Below are positions 1 to 10,600 of a stretch of DNA of 64,000 nucleotides, one piece after another (within the stretch, counting starts at the first letter, position 1; each line of letters opens with the position of its first letter). A program made the position numbers and the translations under genes. A model generated the notes under the pieces. It saw only the letters and a program-made list of their open reading frames with translations, had not been told where the DNA came from and searched no databases. The stretch is from Mycobacteriaceae bacterium (GTDB lineage Bacteria; Actinomycetota; Actinomycetes; Mycobacteriales; Mycobacteriaceae): positions 62,001-126,000 of the forward strand of contig JAQYQB010000014.1 in assembly GCA_028726465.1 (NCBI GenBank), in the 5' to 3' direction.

Positions 1-48
1 ACCGAGTTTGGCCTGGGCACGACCCTGGCGTACTCGTCGTCCCGGTAA
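1..48 (+). CDS. C-terminal end of an unidentified protein (partial)
   Basis: An open frame runs from the window edge to a TAA at 46-48, giving a 15-residue tail ending LAYSSSR. Fourteen of its fifteen sense codons end in G or C, which matches real coding sequence in this genome. It stops 28 bases before tex on the same strand. The fragment is too short to assign to a family. Confidence 0.45.
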   Translation, partial: TEFGLGTTLAYSSSR

Positions 49-76
49 TTTAGATTCTTAGTAGAAGAGGTGTTTT

Positions 77-2376
<2,300 letters not shown>

Positions 2377-2380
<4 letters not shown>

Positions 2381-3048
2381 GAAGCGCTGCCCGGGATGCG
2401 CCCGATGGGAACGACCCGGGTGCCATCCCACTGGAAGGTGACGTCCTCGGTGTAGTTCGGGGAGTCGGCGAAGCCGCCGCCGGCGGCATCGAGGGCCTCG
2501 TAGTCCTTGAAGCGGACCGTCACGGAGTCCTCGGTGCTGTCGATGACGGTGTGCTGCTGGGGCGGGTCGCTGCCGACACCCAAGAACTCGCCGTTGTGGA
2601 AGAGCATGAGCTGGGTCCCGTACTGCGCGTTGCCGCGCTCGGCCTGGAGGACCGTAGCCCAGGTCAGCGTATGGCAGGGGTTGTAGTTGGTCTCGCCCAG
2701 GTATTCCCACCCGTAGCTGTTGGCGGGAAGCTTGTCGAGGTTGTCGTAAATCTCGGCGGCCTGAGTATCGACGGCGCAATCGGCGTCGTGAGGCGCAGCC
2801 TCCACGGCCGAGGAATCCGGTGCCGCCGTTGACGCCGGAGCCGACGTCGTCGAAGTCTCTTGAGCTGTCTCCTCCGCGGTCGAGGTCGGGGCGGTCGCGG
2901 AACTGGTAGAGCTGGCCGGAGCGCTGGCAGTATCGCTAGCAGGCTCGCTGGCAGTGTCGACGGAGTCGGGATTGCTGCACGCGGCCAGCAGGCCCACGCA
3001 CGCGGTGGCAATCGCAGCGGTTACGGTGGCGGTGACACGGTTCTTCAT
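2377..3048 (-). CDS. putative secreted lipoprotein
   Basis: The 223-residue product begins [18 protein letters not shown] and has a lipobox LLAAC, so it should be cleaved and lipidated at that Cys and anchored outside the membrane. A Ser/Thr/Ala-rich linker of about 70 residues follows. The C-terminal half of about 140 residues carries two Cys (in ADCAVD and NPCHTLT), which could form a disulfide; I do not recognise a family. The ATG at 3048 is preferred over an upstream in-frame codon at 3066 because the -10 hexamer TACTTT ends 6 bases upstream, implying a leaderless mRNA. It is convergent with tex and overlaps its stop. Confidence 0.8.
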
Positions 3049-3054
3049 AGGGCC

Positions 3055-3060
3055 AAAGTA
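3055..3060 (-). promoter_or_regulatory. -10 element (TACTTT), leaderless lipoprotein transcript
   Basis: The hexamer lies 6 bases upstream of the ATG at 3048. No ribosome-binding sequence fits between them, so the start codon should be at or next to the transcript's 5' end. Confidence 0.5.
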
Positions 3061-3092
3061 CCGCACGCCGGGATTTGGCGTGGCCTTTATGG

Positions 3093-3122
3093 TTGTGTCA
3101 AAATAGACAACTGCTGTATGTA
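3093..3122 (+). promoter_or_regulatory. probable rplS promoter
   Basis: TTGTGT (3093-3098) and TATGTA (3117-3122) are separated by 18 bases. Transcription from here would give a leader of about 57 bases before the rplS ATG. The -35 match is modest. Confidence 0.4.
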
Positions 3123-3185
3123 ACAGGCACGAACCGGCGCCTTGGCGCTAGGGTCCTCTGTCTTAAACTGAAAAGGATTCAAACA

Positions 3186-3530
3186 ATGAGCAACATCATC
3201 GACAAGATCGATGCCGCGCAGATGCGCGACGACATCCCGGCCTTCCGCCCGGGCGACACCCTCGAGGTTGACGTGAAGGTCATCGAGGGCAGCACCGAGC
3301 GTACCCAGCTGTTCAAGGGCGTCTGCATCCGCCGCCAGGGCTCCGGCATCCGCGAGACCTTCACCGTCCGCAAGGTCTCCTTCGGTATTGGTGTCGAGCG
3401 TACCTTCCCGGTGCACTCCCCGAACCTGGCCTCCATCAAGGTCTCCCGCCGTGGCCGCGTCCGCCGCGCCAAGCTGTACTACCTGCGCGACCTGCGCGGT
3501 AAGAAGGCCCGCATCAAGGAGCGCCGCTAG
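3186..3530 (+). CDS. rplS: 50S ribosomal protein L19
   Basis: The 114-residue protein has the normal L19 length and signature, including [33 protein letters not shown] and the basic C-terminus [18 protein letters not shown]19 sits at the interface of the two ribosomal subunits. The ATG at 3186 has an AAAGGA ribosome site about 8 bases upstream. An in-frame upstream extension exists but lacks L19 similarity. Two hairpins, the second with a T-run, follow the stop, so rplS is probably transcribed alone, ahead of the signal peptidase genes. Confidence 0.97.
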   Translation: MSNIIDKIDAAQMRDDIPAFRPGDTLEVDVKVIEGSTERTQLFKGVCIRRQGSGIRETFTVRKVSFGIGVERTFPVHSPNLASIKVSRRGRVRRAKLYYLRDLRGKKARIKERR

Positions 3531-3540
3531 TCGCTCCCCG

Positions 3541-3614
3541 CGCACCCAAAGCTCGTGGGTGCGCTCCACGCCGCCGGTTCCTCGGACCACTAAGTCCGGG
3601 CCGGCGGCGTTTTG
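3541..3614 (+). terminator. rplS intrinsic terminator
   Basis: A first hairpin (arms 3541-3548 and 3556-3563) is followed by a 10-bp GC-rich stem (3568-3577 with 3601-3610) and a TTTT run. The long loop holds its own GGAC/GTCC hairpin. Confidence 0.8.
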
Positions 3615-3677
3615 TCATGTCGGGGCCGTTTCGGCGGCTGCCCGCGAGGTGCTCGCCGCCGCGGTCGGCATTGTTGA

Positions 3678-3683
3678 TAGGAT
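3678..3683 (+). promoter_or_regulatory. -10 element (TAGGAT), leaderless lepB transcript
   Basis: The hexamer ends 7 bases before the GTG at 3691, and no Shine-Dalgarno sequence is visible. This fixes the lepB start more than 300 bases inside the longer open frame. Confidence 0.5.
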
Positions 3684-3690
3684 CTACTGC

Positions 3691-4473
3691 GTGAATTACG
3701 ACAACACAGCATCAACCCCGACCCCGGATGAGCCCGAGCAGTCCCCGGCGCAACCGGTGGAGCAGGAAAAGAAGCAGCTGCCGTGGCTGGTGGAAACGGC
3801 TCTGATCGTCGTGGGCGTGCTGCTGGTTGTCGGCGTCGTGCAGACCTTCATCGGCCGCCAGTACGTCATCCCGTCGGCGTCCATGGAACCGACCCTGCAC
3901 GGCTGCGAGGGCTGCACCAACGACCGGATTTTCACCGAGAAGATCAGCTACTACGGCGACAACCACCCCGAGCCGGGCGACGTCATCGTCTTCGAGGGAA
4001 CCGACTCTTGGAATACCAACTACCAGTCGCCGCGCTCGGATAACTCGGTCATCGCGGCCATCCAGGAGGCGCTGAGCTTCGTCTCCCTCGCCCCGCCGGA
4101 CGAGAACACGCTGGTCAAGCGCGTCATCGCGACCGGTGGGCAGACCGTGTCCTGCCAGGCTGGCGACCCGTCCGTCATGGTGGACGGCAAGCCCGTCAAC
4201 CAGGATTACGTGATGGATCCGCCGACCTACCCAGTTGACGAGAACTCCGGCTCCGAGGCCTGCGGCGGTCCGTACTTCGGCCCGGTGACCGTGCCGGAGG
4301 GCAACTACTTCATGATGGGCGATAACCGCACCAACTCGGCGGATTCGCGCTACCACCTCGACGACCCCTACCACGGCACCATTCCGGACGAAAACGTGCG
4401 CGGCAAGGTAGCCTTCGTCTTCTTCCCGTTCGACCGGCTCGGCGGTGTCGATGACCCGGACATCCAGCAGTAG
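3691..4473 (+). CDS. lepB: signal peptidase I (first of tandem pair)
   Basis: This 260-residue membrane serine protease removes signal peptides from exported proteins on the outer face of the cytoplasmic membrane. One transmembrane helix (about residues 32-54) is followed by the catalytic Ser64 in PSASMEPT, the general base Lys143 in LVKRVIATGG, and the S26-family box MGDNRTNSADSR. Acidic and Pro residues fill the short cytoplasmic N-terminus. The GTG start is supported by a -10 hexamer 7 bases upstream. The 3' end overlaps the second signal peptidase gene by 29 bases, so the two are probably co-transcribed with rnhB. Confidence 0.93.
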   Translation: MNYDNTASTPTPDEPEQSPAQPVEQEKKQLPWLVETALIVVGVLLVVGVVQTFIGRQYVIPSASMEPTLHGCEGCTNDRIFTEKISYYGDNHPEPGDVIVFEGTDSWNTNYQSPRSDNSVIAAIQEALSFVSLAPPDENTLVKRVIATGGQTVSCQAGDPSVMVDGKPVNQDYVMDPPTYPVDENSGSEACGGPYFGPVTVPEGNYFMMGDNRTNSADSRYHLDDPYHGTIPDENVRGKVAFVFFPFDRLGGVDDPDIQQ

Positions 4474-5278
4474 CCAGCCTGCGCGTTCACCCCGGCGTGA
4501 TTTCCGGCGCGCGGGGGATCCCCGCCCGGATACCCGCCGGGCGGGGCAGCGGCCGGCCCAGGCGCCCCGCTACGAGGACGACGGCGCCAGCTGGTGGCGC
4601 GGCATGGCCCTGGCCGTCGTGGCGACCGTCGTGCTGCTCAGCCTAATCCAGACCTTCATCGGCCGGCTCTACGTGGTCCCGTCCGGTTCGATGGAGCCGA
4701 CCTTCCACGGCTGCGCCGGCTGCGAGAACGACCGCATCGCGGTGGAGCGGGTCTCGTATTATTTCCAGGACCCGCAGCCCGGCGACGTCATCGTCTTCGC
4801 CTCCACGCCCTCCTGGGACGGCGAGTTCACCGTGGAGCGCTCGAACAACGTGCTGGCGCGCGGCCTCCAGAACCTGTTCTCCCTGGTCGGGCTGGTGCCC
4901 AACGCGGACAACATCCTGACCAAGCGCGTCATCGCCACCGGCGGGCAGACCGTGTCCTGCCAGGCCGGTGACCCGGCCGTGATGGTCGACGGTCGGCCGA
5001 CGGATCAGTCCTTCGTGCTGAGCCCGCCGGTCAACGAGATCAACCCGCTGACCGGCTCGGAGGCCTGCGGCGGGGACCACTTCGGGCCGGTGACCGTGCC
5101 GGAGGACAGCCTGTGGGTGATGGGGGATTCGCGGACGAATTCGCTCGACTCCCGCGCCCACCTGGGCGATAACCGGCAGGGGACCATCCCGGTCGACAAC
5201 GTCCGCGGCAAGGTGCGCGCGGTGGTCCTGCCGCTGGGGCGCGGCGGCATCGTCGAGCACCCGGACATCCTGGGGTAG
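4445..5278 (+). CDS. signal peptidase I (second of tandem pair)
   Basis: This 277-residue S26 family paralogue of the preceding gene has a longer Arg/Pro-rich cytoplasmic N-terminus (about 50 residues) and one membrane helix (about 53-72). All active-site parts are present: Ser82 in PSGSMEPT, Lys160 in LTKRVIATGG, and MGDSRTNSLDSR, where Ser replaces the usual Asn. The GTG at 4445 overlaps the first gene by 29 bases; ATG 4451 is an equally possible start and neither has a clear ribosome site, so translational coupling is likely. It ends 6 bases before rnhB. The duplication suggests divided substrate sets, which is inference. Confidence 0.9.
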   Translation: MSMTRTSSSSQPARSPRRDFRRAGDPRPDTRRAGQRPAQAPRYEDDGASWWRGMALAVVATVVLLSLIQTFIGRLYVVPSGSMEPTFHGCAGCENDRIAVERVSYYFQDPQPGDVIVFASTPSWDGEFTVERSNNVLARGLQNLFSLVGLVPNADNILTKRVIATGGQTVSCQAGDPAVMVDGRPTDQSFVLSPPVNEINPLTGSEACGGDHFGPVTVPEDSLWVMGDSRTNSLDSRAHLGDNRQGTIPVDNVRGKVRAVVLPLGRGGIVEHPDILG

Positions 5279-5284
5279 CCGGAC

Positions 5285-5926
5285 GTGCGGGCGCTGAAAC
5301 AGTTGCGGACCTACGAGGTCGCGCTTTCCAAGGCGGGCCTGGGGCCGGTCGCGGGCGTGGACGAGGCCGGCCGCGGGGCGTGCTGCGGGCCGATTACCAT
5401 CGCCGCCTGCGTGCTGCCCGACAAAATCATCCCGGAGCTTGCCACCCTGACTGATTCCAAGAAGCTCACGCCGCGGGCGCGTGAGCGGCTCTATCCCATC
5501 ATCCAAGACTGCGCCCGGGCCTTCGCCGTCGTGCACATCGGGCCCGCCGACATCGACCGCCGCGGCATCCAGCACGCCAATGTCTCCGGGATGCGGCGGG
5601 CGGTCGCGCGCCTGGACCTGCGGCCGGGCTATGTGCTTACCGATGCCCTGAAGGTGCCCGGCATGCCCTGCCCGCAGCTGCCGATGACCGGCGGCGACGC
5701 GGCGGCTCGGTGCATCGCGGCGGCGAGCGTGCTGGCCAAGGTCTCTAGGGACCGGCTGATGGCCGAACTCGACGAGCGCTACCCGGGCTACGGCCTGGCC
5801 GGGCACAAGGGCTACGGGACGGCGGCGCACACGCGCGCCATCGAAGAGCTGGGGGTGAACCCGCAGCACCGCCTGAGCTATGCGAACGTCGCCGCGGCGC
5901 AGCGAAAATACCTGGGCGCGCCTTGA
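5285..5926 (+). CDS. rnhB: ribonuclease HII
   Basis: The 213-residue enzyme cleaves the RNA strand of RNA-DNA hybrids and single ribonucleotides in DNA. The N-terminal catalytic motif AGVDEAGRG (Asp26, Glu27) is intact, as are [11 protein letters not shown] and the C-terminal [17 protein letters not shown]. Length and motifs are normal. The GTG start lies 6 bases after the second signal peptidase gene, so the gene is the third member of that operon. A DUF2469 gene follows after 69 bases. Confidence 0.95.
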   Translation: MRALKQLRTYEVALSKAGLGPVAGVDEAGRGACCGPITIAACVLPDKIIPELATLTDSKKLTPRARERLYPIIQDCARAFAVVHIGPADIDRRGIQHANVSGMRRAVARLDLRPGYVLTDALKVPGMPCPQLPMTGGDAAARCIAAASVLAKVSRDRLMAELDERYPGYGLAGHKGYGTAAHTRAIEELGVNPQHRLSYANVAAAQRKYLGAP

Positions 5927-5995
5927 CGTGTGCGGGCCGCGGGCAGAATATGCTGGGCGTTATTACCTGCCCACGCGCTAAGGAGGAAGACCAAC

Positions 5996-6301
5996 GTGAG
6001 TGCCGAGGACCTGGACAACTACGAGGCTGAAGTCGAGCTGTCGCTCTACCGCGAGTACCGCGACGTGGTCAGCCAGTTTTCCTACGTGGTCGAGACCGAG
6101 CGACGCTTCTACCTGGCGAACGCGGTAGAGCTCATCCCGCACACCTCCGGTGCGGACGTCTACTACGAGGTACGCATGTCGGACGCCTGGGTCTGGGACA
6201 TGTACCGCGCGGCCCGCTTCGTGCGCTACGTCCGAGTGATCACCTACAAGGACGTCAACATCGAGGAGCTCGACAAGCCCGATTTCGTCCTGCCCGACTA
6301 G
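5996..6301 (+). CDS. DUF2469 family protein
   Basis: A 101-residue acidic protein (MSAEDLDNYEAEVELSLYRE...) of an actinobacterial family of unknown function that usually sits beside rnhB, as here. It is rich in Tyr, Arg and Asp, with YREYRDVVSQFSYVVETERR and a PDFVLPD end; no membrane segment or signal peptide is visible. The GTG at 5996 has a strong AGGAGGA ribosome site, which rules out longer upstream in-frame starts. A TATGCT hexamer at 5948-5953 could be its own -10. Confidence 0.88.
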   Translation: MSAEDLDNYEAEVELSLYREYRDVVSQFSYVVETERRFYLANAVELIPHTSGADVYYEVRMSDAWVWDMYRAARFVRYVRVITYKDVNIEELDKPDFVLPD

Positions 6302-6506
6302 GGCTGCGGCACTATAGGCGCTGGCGGGGCAGCGCGCAACTTGGAGCGCGCGGCGCCTGTGGATAACTCGGGGTGCTAAGCAGTTATCCACAGTTTCGGC
6401 CCGCGCGGGCCCAACTGTTCTTGTGCGGGGGTTGACTGCGGCGGTGTGATGTGGGTGTGCCGGTCGGCACGCGTTTTAAGCCACAGATTTTTGGGGGAAT
6501 TTCTAC
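6302..6506. promoter_or_regulatory. intergenic region with paired DnaA-box palindrome
   Basis: This 205-base gap carries an inverted repeat with 12-bp perfect arms (6357-6368 and 6382-6393). Each arm contains a perfect TTATCCACA DnaA-box sequence (6358-6366 on the minus strand, 6384-6392 on the plus strand). A GC palindrome, GGCCCGCGCGGGCC, follows closely. A TTGACT hexamer at 6432-6437 lacks a good -10 partner. No gene is seen. Confidence 0.55.
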
Positions 6507-6875
6507 ATGCACACCGCCTATACACGCAACCATGCCTTAGCCCGCCGCGGGGAAGCCTACGCGGCGCAGTTCTACCGCCGCCGCGGCGGCCAAGTCCTGG
6601 CCCACAACGTCCACTACGCGGTCGGGGAGATCGACCTTGTCGTGCTGGCGGGCGATACCGTCATCTTCGTTGAGGTCAAAACCCGCAGCCGGCGCGACTT
6701 CGGCGTCGCCGAGGCCGTGAGCCCGCGCAAGCTGGCGCGCCTGCGCAAGGCGGCGCGGCTCTGGCTGAAGGACAAGCCTTTCACGCAGGTGCGCTTCGAC
6801 GTCGTGGCGCTGGTGACCTGCGGCGCAGGCTTCGAGCTCGAGCACTACCCGGGGGTCGATGATGGCCCTCGGTAA
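6507..6875 (+). CDS. YraN family (UPF0102) putative endonuclease
   Basis: The 122-residue protein has the PD-(D/E)xK-like core of the YraN family: GEIDLVV (Glu41, Asp43) and FVEVKTR (Glu56, Lys58). A basic helix with RKLARLRKAARLWL follows. The family resembles Holliday-junction and restriction nucleases, but its substrate is not established. ATG 6507 has a GGGGGA site upstream. The end overlaps the comM-like gene, and together with dprA and xerC it forms a DNA-processing cluster conserved in actinobacteria. Confidence 0.88.
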   Translation: MHTAYTRNHALARRGEAYAAQFYRRRGGQVLAHNVHYAVGEIDLVVLAGDTVIFVEVKTRSRRDFGVAEAVSPRKLARLRKAARLWLKDKPFTQVRFDVVALVTCGAGFELEHYPGVDDGPR

Positions 6876-8415
6876 ATGCTATACGACCGCCCTGGACGGG
6901 GTGTTGGCCAACGTGGTCACCGTCGAGGCCAATATCGGGGCCGGGCTGCCCGGCACCCACGTGGTGGGCCTGGCGGATACCGCCATCACGGAATCCCGGG
7001 AGCGCATGCGCACCGCGGTGACCAACTCGCAGCTGCGCTGGCCCAAGACGAAGATCATCATCTCCATGTCGCCGGCGTCCATGCCAAAGTCGGGCTCCCA
7101 CTTCGACCTGCCCATGGCGCTGGCCATCCTGGTCGCGGCGATGGGACCGGAGGCGGACCTGGAAACGGGCATTGACGGCGCCAGCCCCGCGGGGCGCCTG
7201 GCTAGCTGCCTGGTGCTGGGCGAGCTGGGATTGGACGGGACCGTGCGCGGGGTGCCCGGGGTCATTCCGGCGCTGCTGTCGGCGCGCAAGCACGGCTACC
7301 GCACGGTGCTCATCCCGCCGGACAACGCCGCGGAGGCCGCGCTGATTTCCGACATGAACGTGCTGGTCGCACCGACGCTTGAGAGGGCGCTGGCGTGGGT
7401 CTGCGGGGCGACGCCGCTGCAGTCGGCCGCCGCGGCGGCCGGGCCGGGCGCGCACGCGCAGGCGCCGCGCACGCCGCTGGATTTCCGGGACGTGGCCGGC
7501 CAGGCGCCGGCGAAGAAGGCCGCGGAGATCGCGGCGGCCGGCGGCCACCACCTGATGATGGTGGGCCCGCCCGGCTCCGGCAAGTCCATGATTGCGGCGC
7601 GCCTGCCCAGCATTCTGCCGGCGCTGAGCACCGACGAATCCGTCGAGACCACGGCCGTTCACTCGTTGGCCGGATCGGCGGGGACGGTCATCGGGCACGC
7701 GCCCTTTATCGCCCCGCACTCGTCGATTACGCGGGCGGGGCTGCTTGGCGGCGGGGGAGCGCGCGTGCGGCCCGGCGCGGTCAGCCTGGCCCACAACGGG
7801 GTGCTCTTCCTCGACGAGGTTTCCGAAGTCCCCGCCGCCTTCCTGGACGGGCTGCGGGCGCCGCTGGAGGAGGGCATCGTGCGCGTGGCCCGGGCGCGCC
7901 GGGAGGTCAGCTTCCCCGCGCGCTTCCAGCTGGTCATGGCCGCCAACCCGTGCCGCTGCGGGGCCGACCAGGCCTCCCGCTGCCGGTGCCGCTCCGCCGA
8001 CCGGCAGAACTACCTGCGCAACATCTCCGGGCCGCTGCGCGACCGCCTGGACATCATCCTGAGCCTGAGCGCCCAGGGCGCGGTCATCGGCAGCGCGGAC
8101 GAGGAGCCCTCCGCCGTCATCGCCGAGCGGGTGGCCGCGGCCCGGGAGCGATCCGCCGCCCGGTGGCGGAGCGCCGGACTGGATGCCCGCACCAACGCGG
8201 CGGTGCCGACGTTTTGGATGCGGCGGGAATACCCGGCGACCGAAGACGCGATGGAAACGCTCAAGGCCCTGCTGCTGATGGGGGATATCACGCAGCGCGG
8301 CATCGACAGGGCGCTGAAGGTGGCCTGGACGCTCGCGGACCTGGCCGGCCTGGAGCAGCCGGACCTGGATTTGGTCTCGCAGGCGCTGGAGCTGCGGCAG
8401 GACTCGACGCTCTAA
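6862..8415 (+). CDS. YifB/ComM family Mg-chelatase-like AAA+ ATPase
   Basis: The 517-residue protein has an N-terminal Lon-protease-like fold (about residues 1-165). An AAA+ Mg-chelatase domain follows, with Walker A GPPGSGKS at about 235-242 and Walker B LFLDEVSEV. A Cys-rich patch (NPCRCG...RCRCRS) lies in the ATPase core, and the C-terminal part is Mg_chelatase_C. ComM relatives are helicases promoting branch migration during recombination of incoming DNA. ATG 6862 is chosen over ATG 6859 because GGGGG ends 6 bases before it. It overlaps yraN and precedes dprA by 38 bases. Confidence 0.92.
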   Translation: MALGKCYTTALDGVLANVVTVEANIGAGLPGTHVVGLADTAITESRERMRTAVTNSQLRWPKTKIIISMSPASMPKSGSHFDLPMALAILVAAMGPEADLETGIDGASPAGRLASCLVLGELGLDGTVRGVPGVIPALLSARKHGYRTVLIPPDNAAEAALISDMNVLVAPTLERALAWVCGATPLQSAAAAAGPGAHAQAPRTPLDFRDVAGQAPAKKAAEIAAAGGHHLMMVGPPGSGKSMIAARLPSILPALSTDESVETTAVHSLAGSAGTVIGHAPFIAPHSSITRAGLLGGGGARVRPGAVSLAHNGVLFLDEVSEVPAAFLDGLRAPLEEGIVRVARARREVSFPARFQLVMAANPCRCGADQASRCRCRSADRQNYLRNISGPLRDRLDIILSLSAQGAVIGSADEEPSAVIAERVAAARERSAARWRSAGLDARTNAAVPTFWMRREYPATEDAMETLKALLLMGDITQRGIDRALKVAWTLADLAGLEQPDLDLVSQALELRQDSTL

Positions 8416-8453
8416 TCCAGAAACGGAACAACTACAGGGGGAGGAAAACTTTT

Positions 8454-9650
8454 ATGTCCGATTTTCACTTGCGCACCGAGCTCGACGCCTGGGTCTACCT
8501 GAACCGGGTCGTGGAGGGTCCGTCGCGGCACCTGGCCGCGCTGCTGGCCGAGTACTCGGTCGATGAGGTCGCCCACGGCGTCTACCACGCCCGGGACTGG
8601 ATAGGCCCGCTGCTGCGCCAGACCGCCAGCCGGCGCGACTGGCTGCGCCAGGACGAGGACCTAGCGGCCGCCCGTAGCGTCGGCGCCCGGCTGATCACGC
8701 CCGGGGACCCGGAATGGCCCCGCGAGGAGTTCGCGAGCGCCTTCGGCTTTTTCGGCCAAGCGGCGGGGGAGGCCCCGGCCAGCTTCGACGCGGAGGCTGT
8801 GGCTCCGCACTCGCTGTGGGTACGCGGCGGCAGCCTGCGGCAGGCCGTGCAAGAATCCGTGGCCTTAGTTGGCACCCGGGCGATGAGCCGGTATGGCTAC
8901 GAGGCGACGCAGCTTTTGGCCCGCGACCTGTGCCAGCACCACGTCACGGTGGTCTCCGGCGGGGCGCTCGGCATCGATACCACCGCCCACCAGCAGGCCC
9001 TCGACAGCGGCGGATTGACGGTGGCGGTGGCCGCGTGCGGCGTCGATTACCCGTACCCGGCGCGCAACGAGCCGCTGTTTAACGCCATCGCCGCGCGCGG
9101 CGTCATGGTCAGCGAATACCCGCCGGGCACCACGCCGCAGCGCCACCGCTTCCTCACGCGTAACCGCCTGGTGGCCGCGCTGACCGCGGGGACCGTGGTG
9201 GTGGAGGCATCGTTTCGCTCCGGGGCGCTCAACACCGCCAACTGGGCGGAGGCGCTTGGCAAGGTCGTCATGGCCGTACCGGGGCCGATTACCGGGCGCG
9301 GATCCGTGGGCTGCCACCTGCGCATCCAGGAACAACGCGCCCAGCTGGTGGCGAACGCGGAGCAGATCCGGGAGCTTATCAGCCCGGTGGGCCAGGTGGA
9401 CGCGGGCGAGCAGTTCGAGCTGGACTTCGCGGCCAGCCCCACCCAGCGCCTGTCGCGCAACGAGCTGCGCGTCTATGACGCCGTCCCGCCCAGCGACCGG
9501 GCCGAGGGAGCCCGCGCCCAGGACATCGCCCGCGAGGCCGGGATGCGGCTGCCGCTGGCCATCCACCTGCTGGTCGCGCTGGAAAAGCAGCAGCTGGTGC
9601 GCCGCCAGGGCAACCTGTGGGTCCGCGACGGTCTGGCAGACGGGTATTAG
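8454..9650 (+). CDS. dprA: DNA-processing protein DprA (Smf)
   Basis: The 398-residue DprA/Smf protein binds single-stranded DNA and loads RecA during transformation in naturally competent bacteria. Its role in corynebacteria is not established. The Rossmann-like core runs from about residue 138 (VALVGTRAMSRYGYEA) through VVSGGALGIDTTAHQQAL, PARNEPLFN and NRLVAALTAGTVVVEA. A C-terminal winged-helix-like region follows (about 330-398). ATG 8454 has a strong GGGGGAGG site; the longer open frame upstream overlaps comM and is not real. Confidence 0.93.
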   Translation: MSDFHLRTELDAWVYLNRVVEGPSRHLAALLAEYSVDEVAHGVYHARDWIGPLLRQTASRRDWLRQDEDLAAARSVGARLITPGDPEWPREEFASAFGFFGQAAGEAPASFDAEAVAPHSLWVRGGSLRQAVQESVALVGTRAMSRYGYEATQLLARDLCQHHVTVVSGGALGIDTTAHQQALDSGGLTVAVAACGVDYPYPARNEPLFNAIAARGVMVSEYPPGTTPQRHRFLTRNRLVAALTAGTVVVEASFRSGALNTANWAEALGKVVMAVPGPITGRGSVGCHLRIQEQRAQLVANAEQIRELISPVGQVDAGEQFELDFAASPTQRLSRNELRVYDAVPPSDRAEGARAQDIAREAGMRLPLAIHLLVALEKQQLVRRQGNLWVRDGLADGY

Positions 9651-9681
9651 GAGCTTCCCGCAGGCCTGACCACCCGCGGAC

Positions 9682-9687
9682 TAGACT
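9682..9687 (+). promoter_or_regulatory. -10 element (TAGACT), leaderless xerC transcript
   Basis: The hexamer ends 7 bases before the xerC ATG at 9695, indicating that xerC can be transcribed separately from dprA as a leaderless mRNA. Confidence 0.5.
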
Positions 9688-9694
9688 GTGGGGC

Positions 9695-10591
9695 ATGACT
9701 ACCACGCCCCGCCCCGCCGGCCAGCTGGCCGAGGCGATCGAGGACTTCGCCGAGCACCAGCGGCTGGTCGAGGGCAAGTCGGCGGCGACCGTGCGCGGCT
9801 ACCGTTCCGACTTGCTTGACCTGTCCCGGACGGTGGGCACCTTCGCGGAGTTTCGCCTCAACGCGCTGCGCGCGTGGCTGGCGGAGGCGGTCAGCCAGGG
9901 CAAGGCCCGCTCCACCCTGGCGCGGCGCACCGCGGCGGTGCGCGCCTTTTCCACGTGGGCGCAGCGCCAGGGCTACCTGGACGCCGACGTGGCCGCCCGG
10001 CTGGTCAGCCCCAAGGTGGACAAGCACCTGCCGACCGTGCTGGGCACGACCCAGGCCGGCGAGCTGGTCGGCAACGCGGTCTCCCACAACGAGGAGGAAT
10101 TCGCCCGCGACAGCGCCATCCTGGAGCTTTTGTACGCGACCGGCATGCGCGTGGCGGAGCTGGCCGGGCTCGACTGCGACGACGTCGATCTCGCCCGGGG
10201 CACCGCCCGGGTCACGGGTAAGGGCAACAAGCAGCGGGTGGTGCCCTTCGGGCACGCGGCCGCCGATGCCCTGGCGCACTGGCTCGACGATGCCCGCCCC
10301 CGCATGGCCGCCGTCGAAGACGCCCTGTTCGTCGGTGTGCGGGGCAAGCGGATTGATGTGCGGCAGGTCCGGCGCATCGTCGAGCGCGCCGGGGCCGTGA
10401 CCGGCACGCCGGATCTCTCCCCGCACGGGCTGCGGCACTCGGCGGCGACGCACTTGCTCGAGGGCGGGGCGGATCTGCGCGTGGTCCAGGAACTTTTAGG
10501 GCACTCCTCGCTGCAGACCACGCAGGTCTACACGCACGTCTCCGCGCAGCGCCTGCAGGAGGTCTACCGCCAGGCGCATCCGCGGGCGTAG
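9695..10591 (+). CDS. xerC: tyrosine recombinase XerC
   Basis: The 298-residue recombinase, with XerD, resolves chromosome dimers at dif. A SAM-like N-terminal DNA-binding domain (about 10-95) precedes the catalytic domain. The active residues are all present: Arg152 (ATGMRVAEL), Lys176 (TGKGNKQR), His244 and Arg247 (HGLRHSAATH), His270 (LGHSSLQTT) and the nucleophile Tyr279 (TQVYTHV). Length is normal for XerC. It has its own likely leaderless promoter and is convergent with the M23 peptidase gene, with only 9 bases between the stops. Its place beside dprA and rpsB argues for the housekeeping enzyme and not a mobile-element integrase. Confidence 0.93.
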   Translation: MTTTPRPAGQLAEAIEDFAEHQRLVEGKSAATVRGYRSDLLDLSRTVGTFAEFRLNALRAWLAEAVSQGKARSTLARRTAAVRAFSTWAQRQGYLDADVAARLVSPKVDKHLPTVLGTTQAGELVGNAVSHNEEEFARDSAILELLYATGMRVAELAGLDCDDVDLARGTARVTGKGNKQRVVPFGHAAADALAHWLDDARPRMAAVEDALFVGVRGKRIDVRQVRRIVERAGAVTGTPDLSPHGLRHSAATHLLEGGADLRVVQELLGHSSLQTTQVYTHVSAQRLQEVYRQAHPRA

Positions 10592-10600
10592 AAAACCGGC

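Noticed and set aside
7395..8453. Long N-terminal extension of dprA overlapping comM
   Set aside because: The extension is out of frame with comM, has no similarity to DprA, and a strong ribosome site with ATG lies at 8454.
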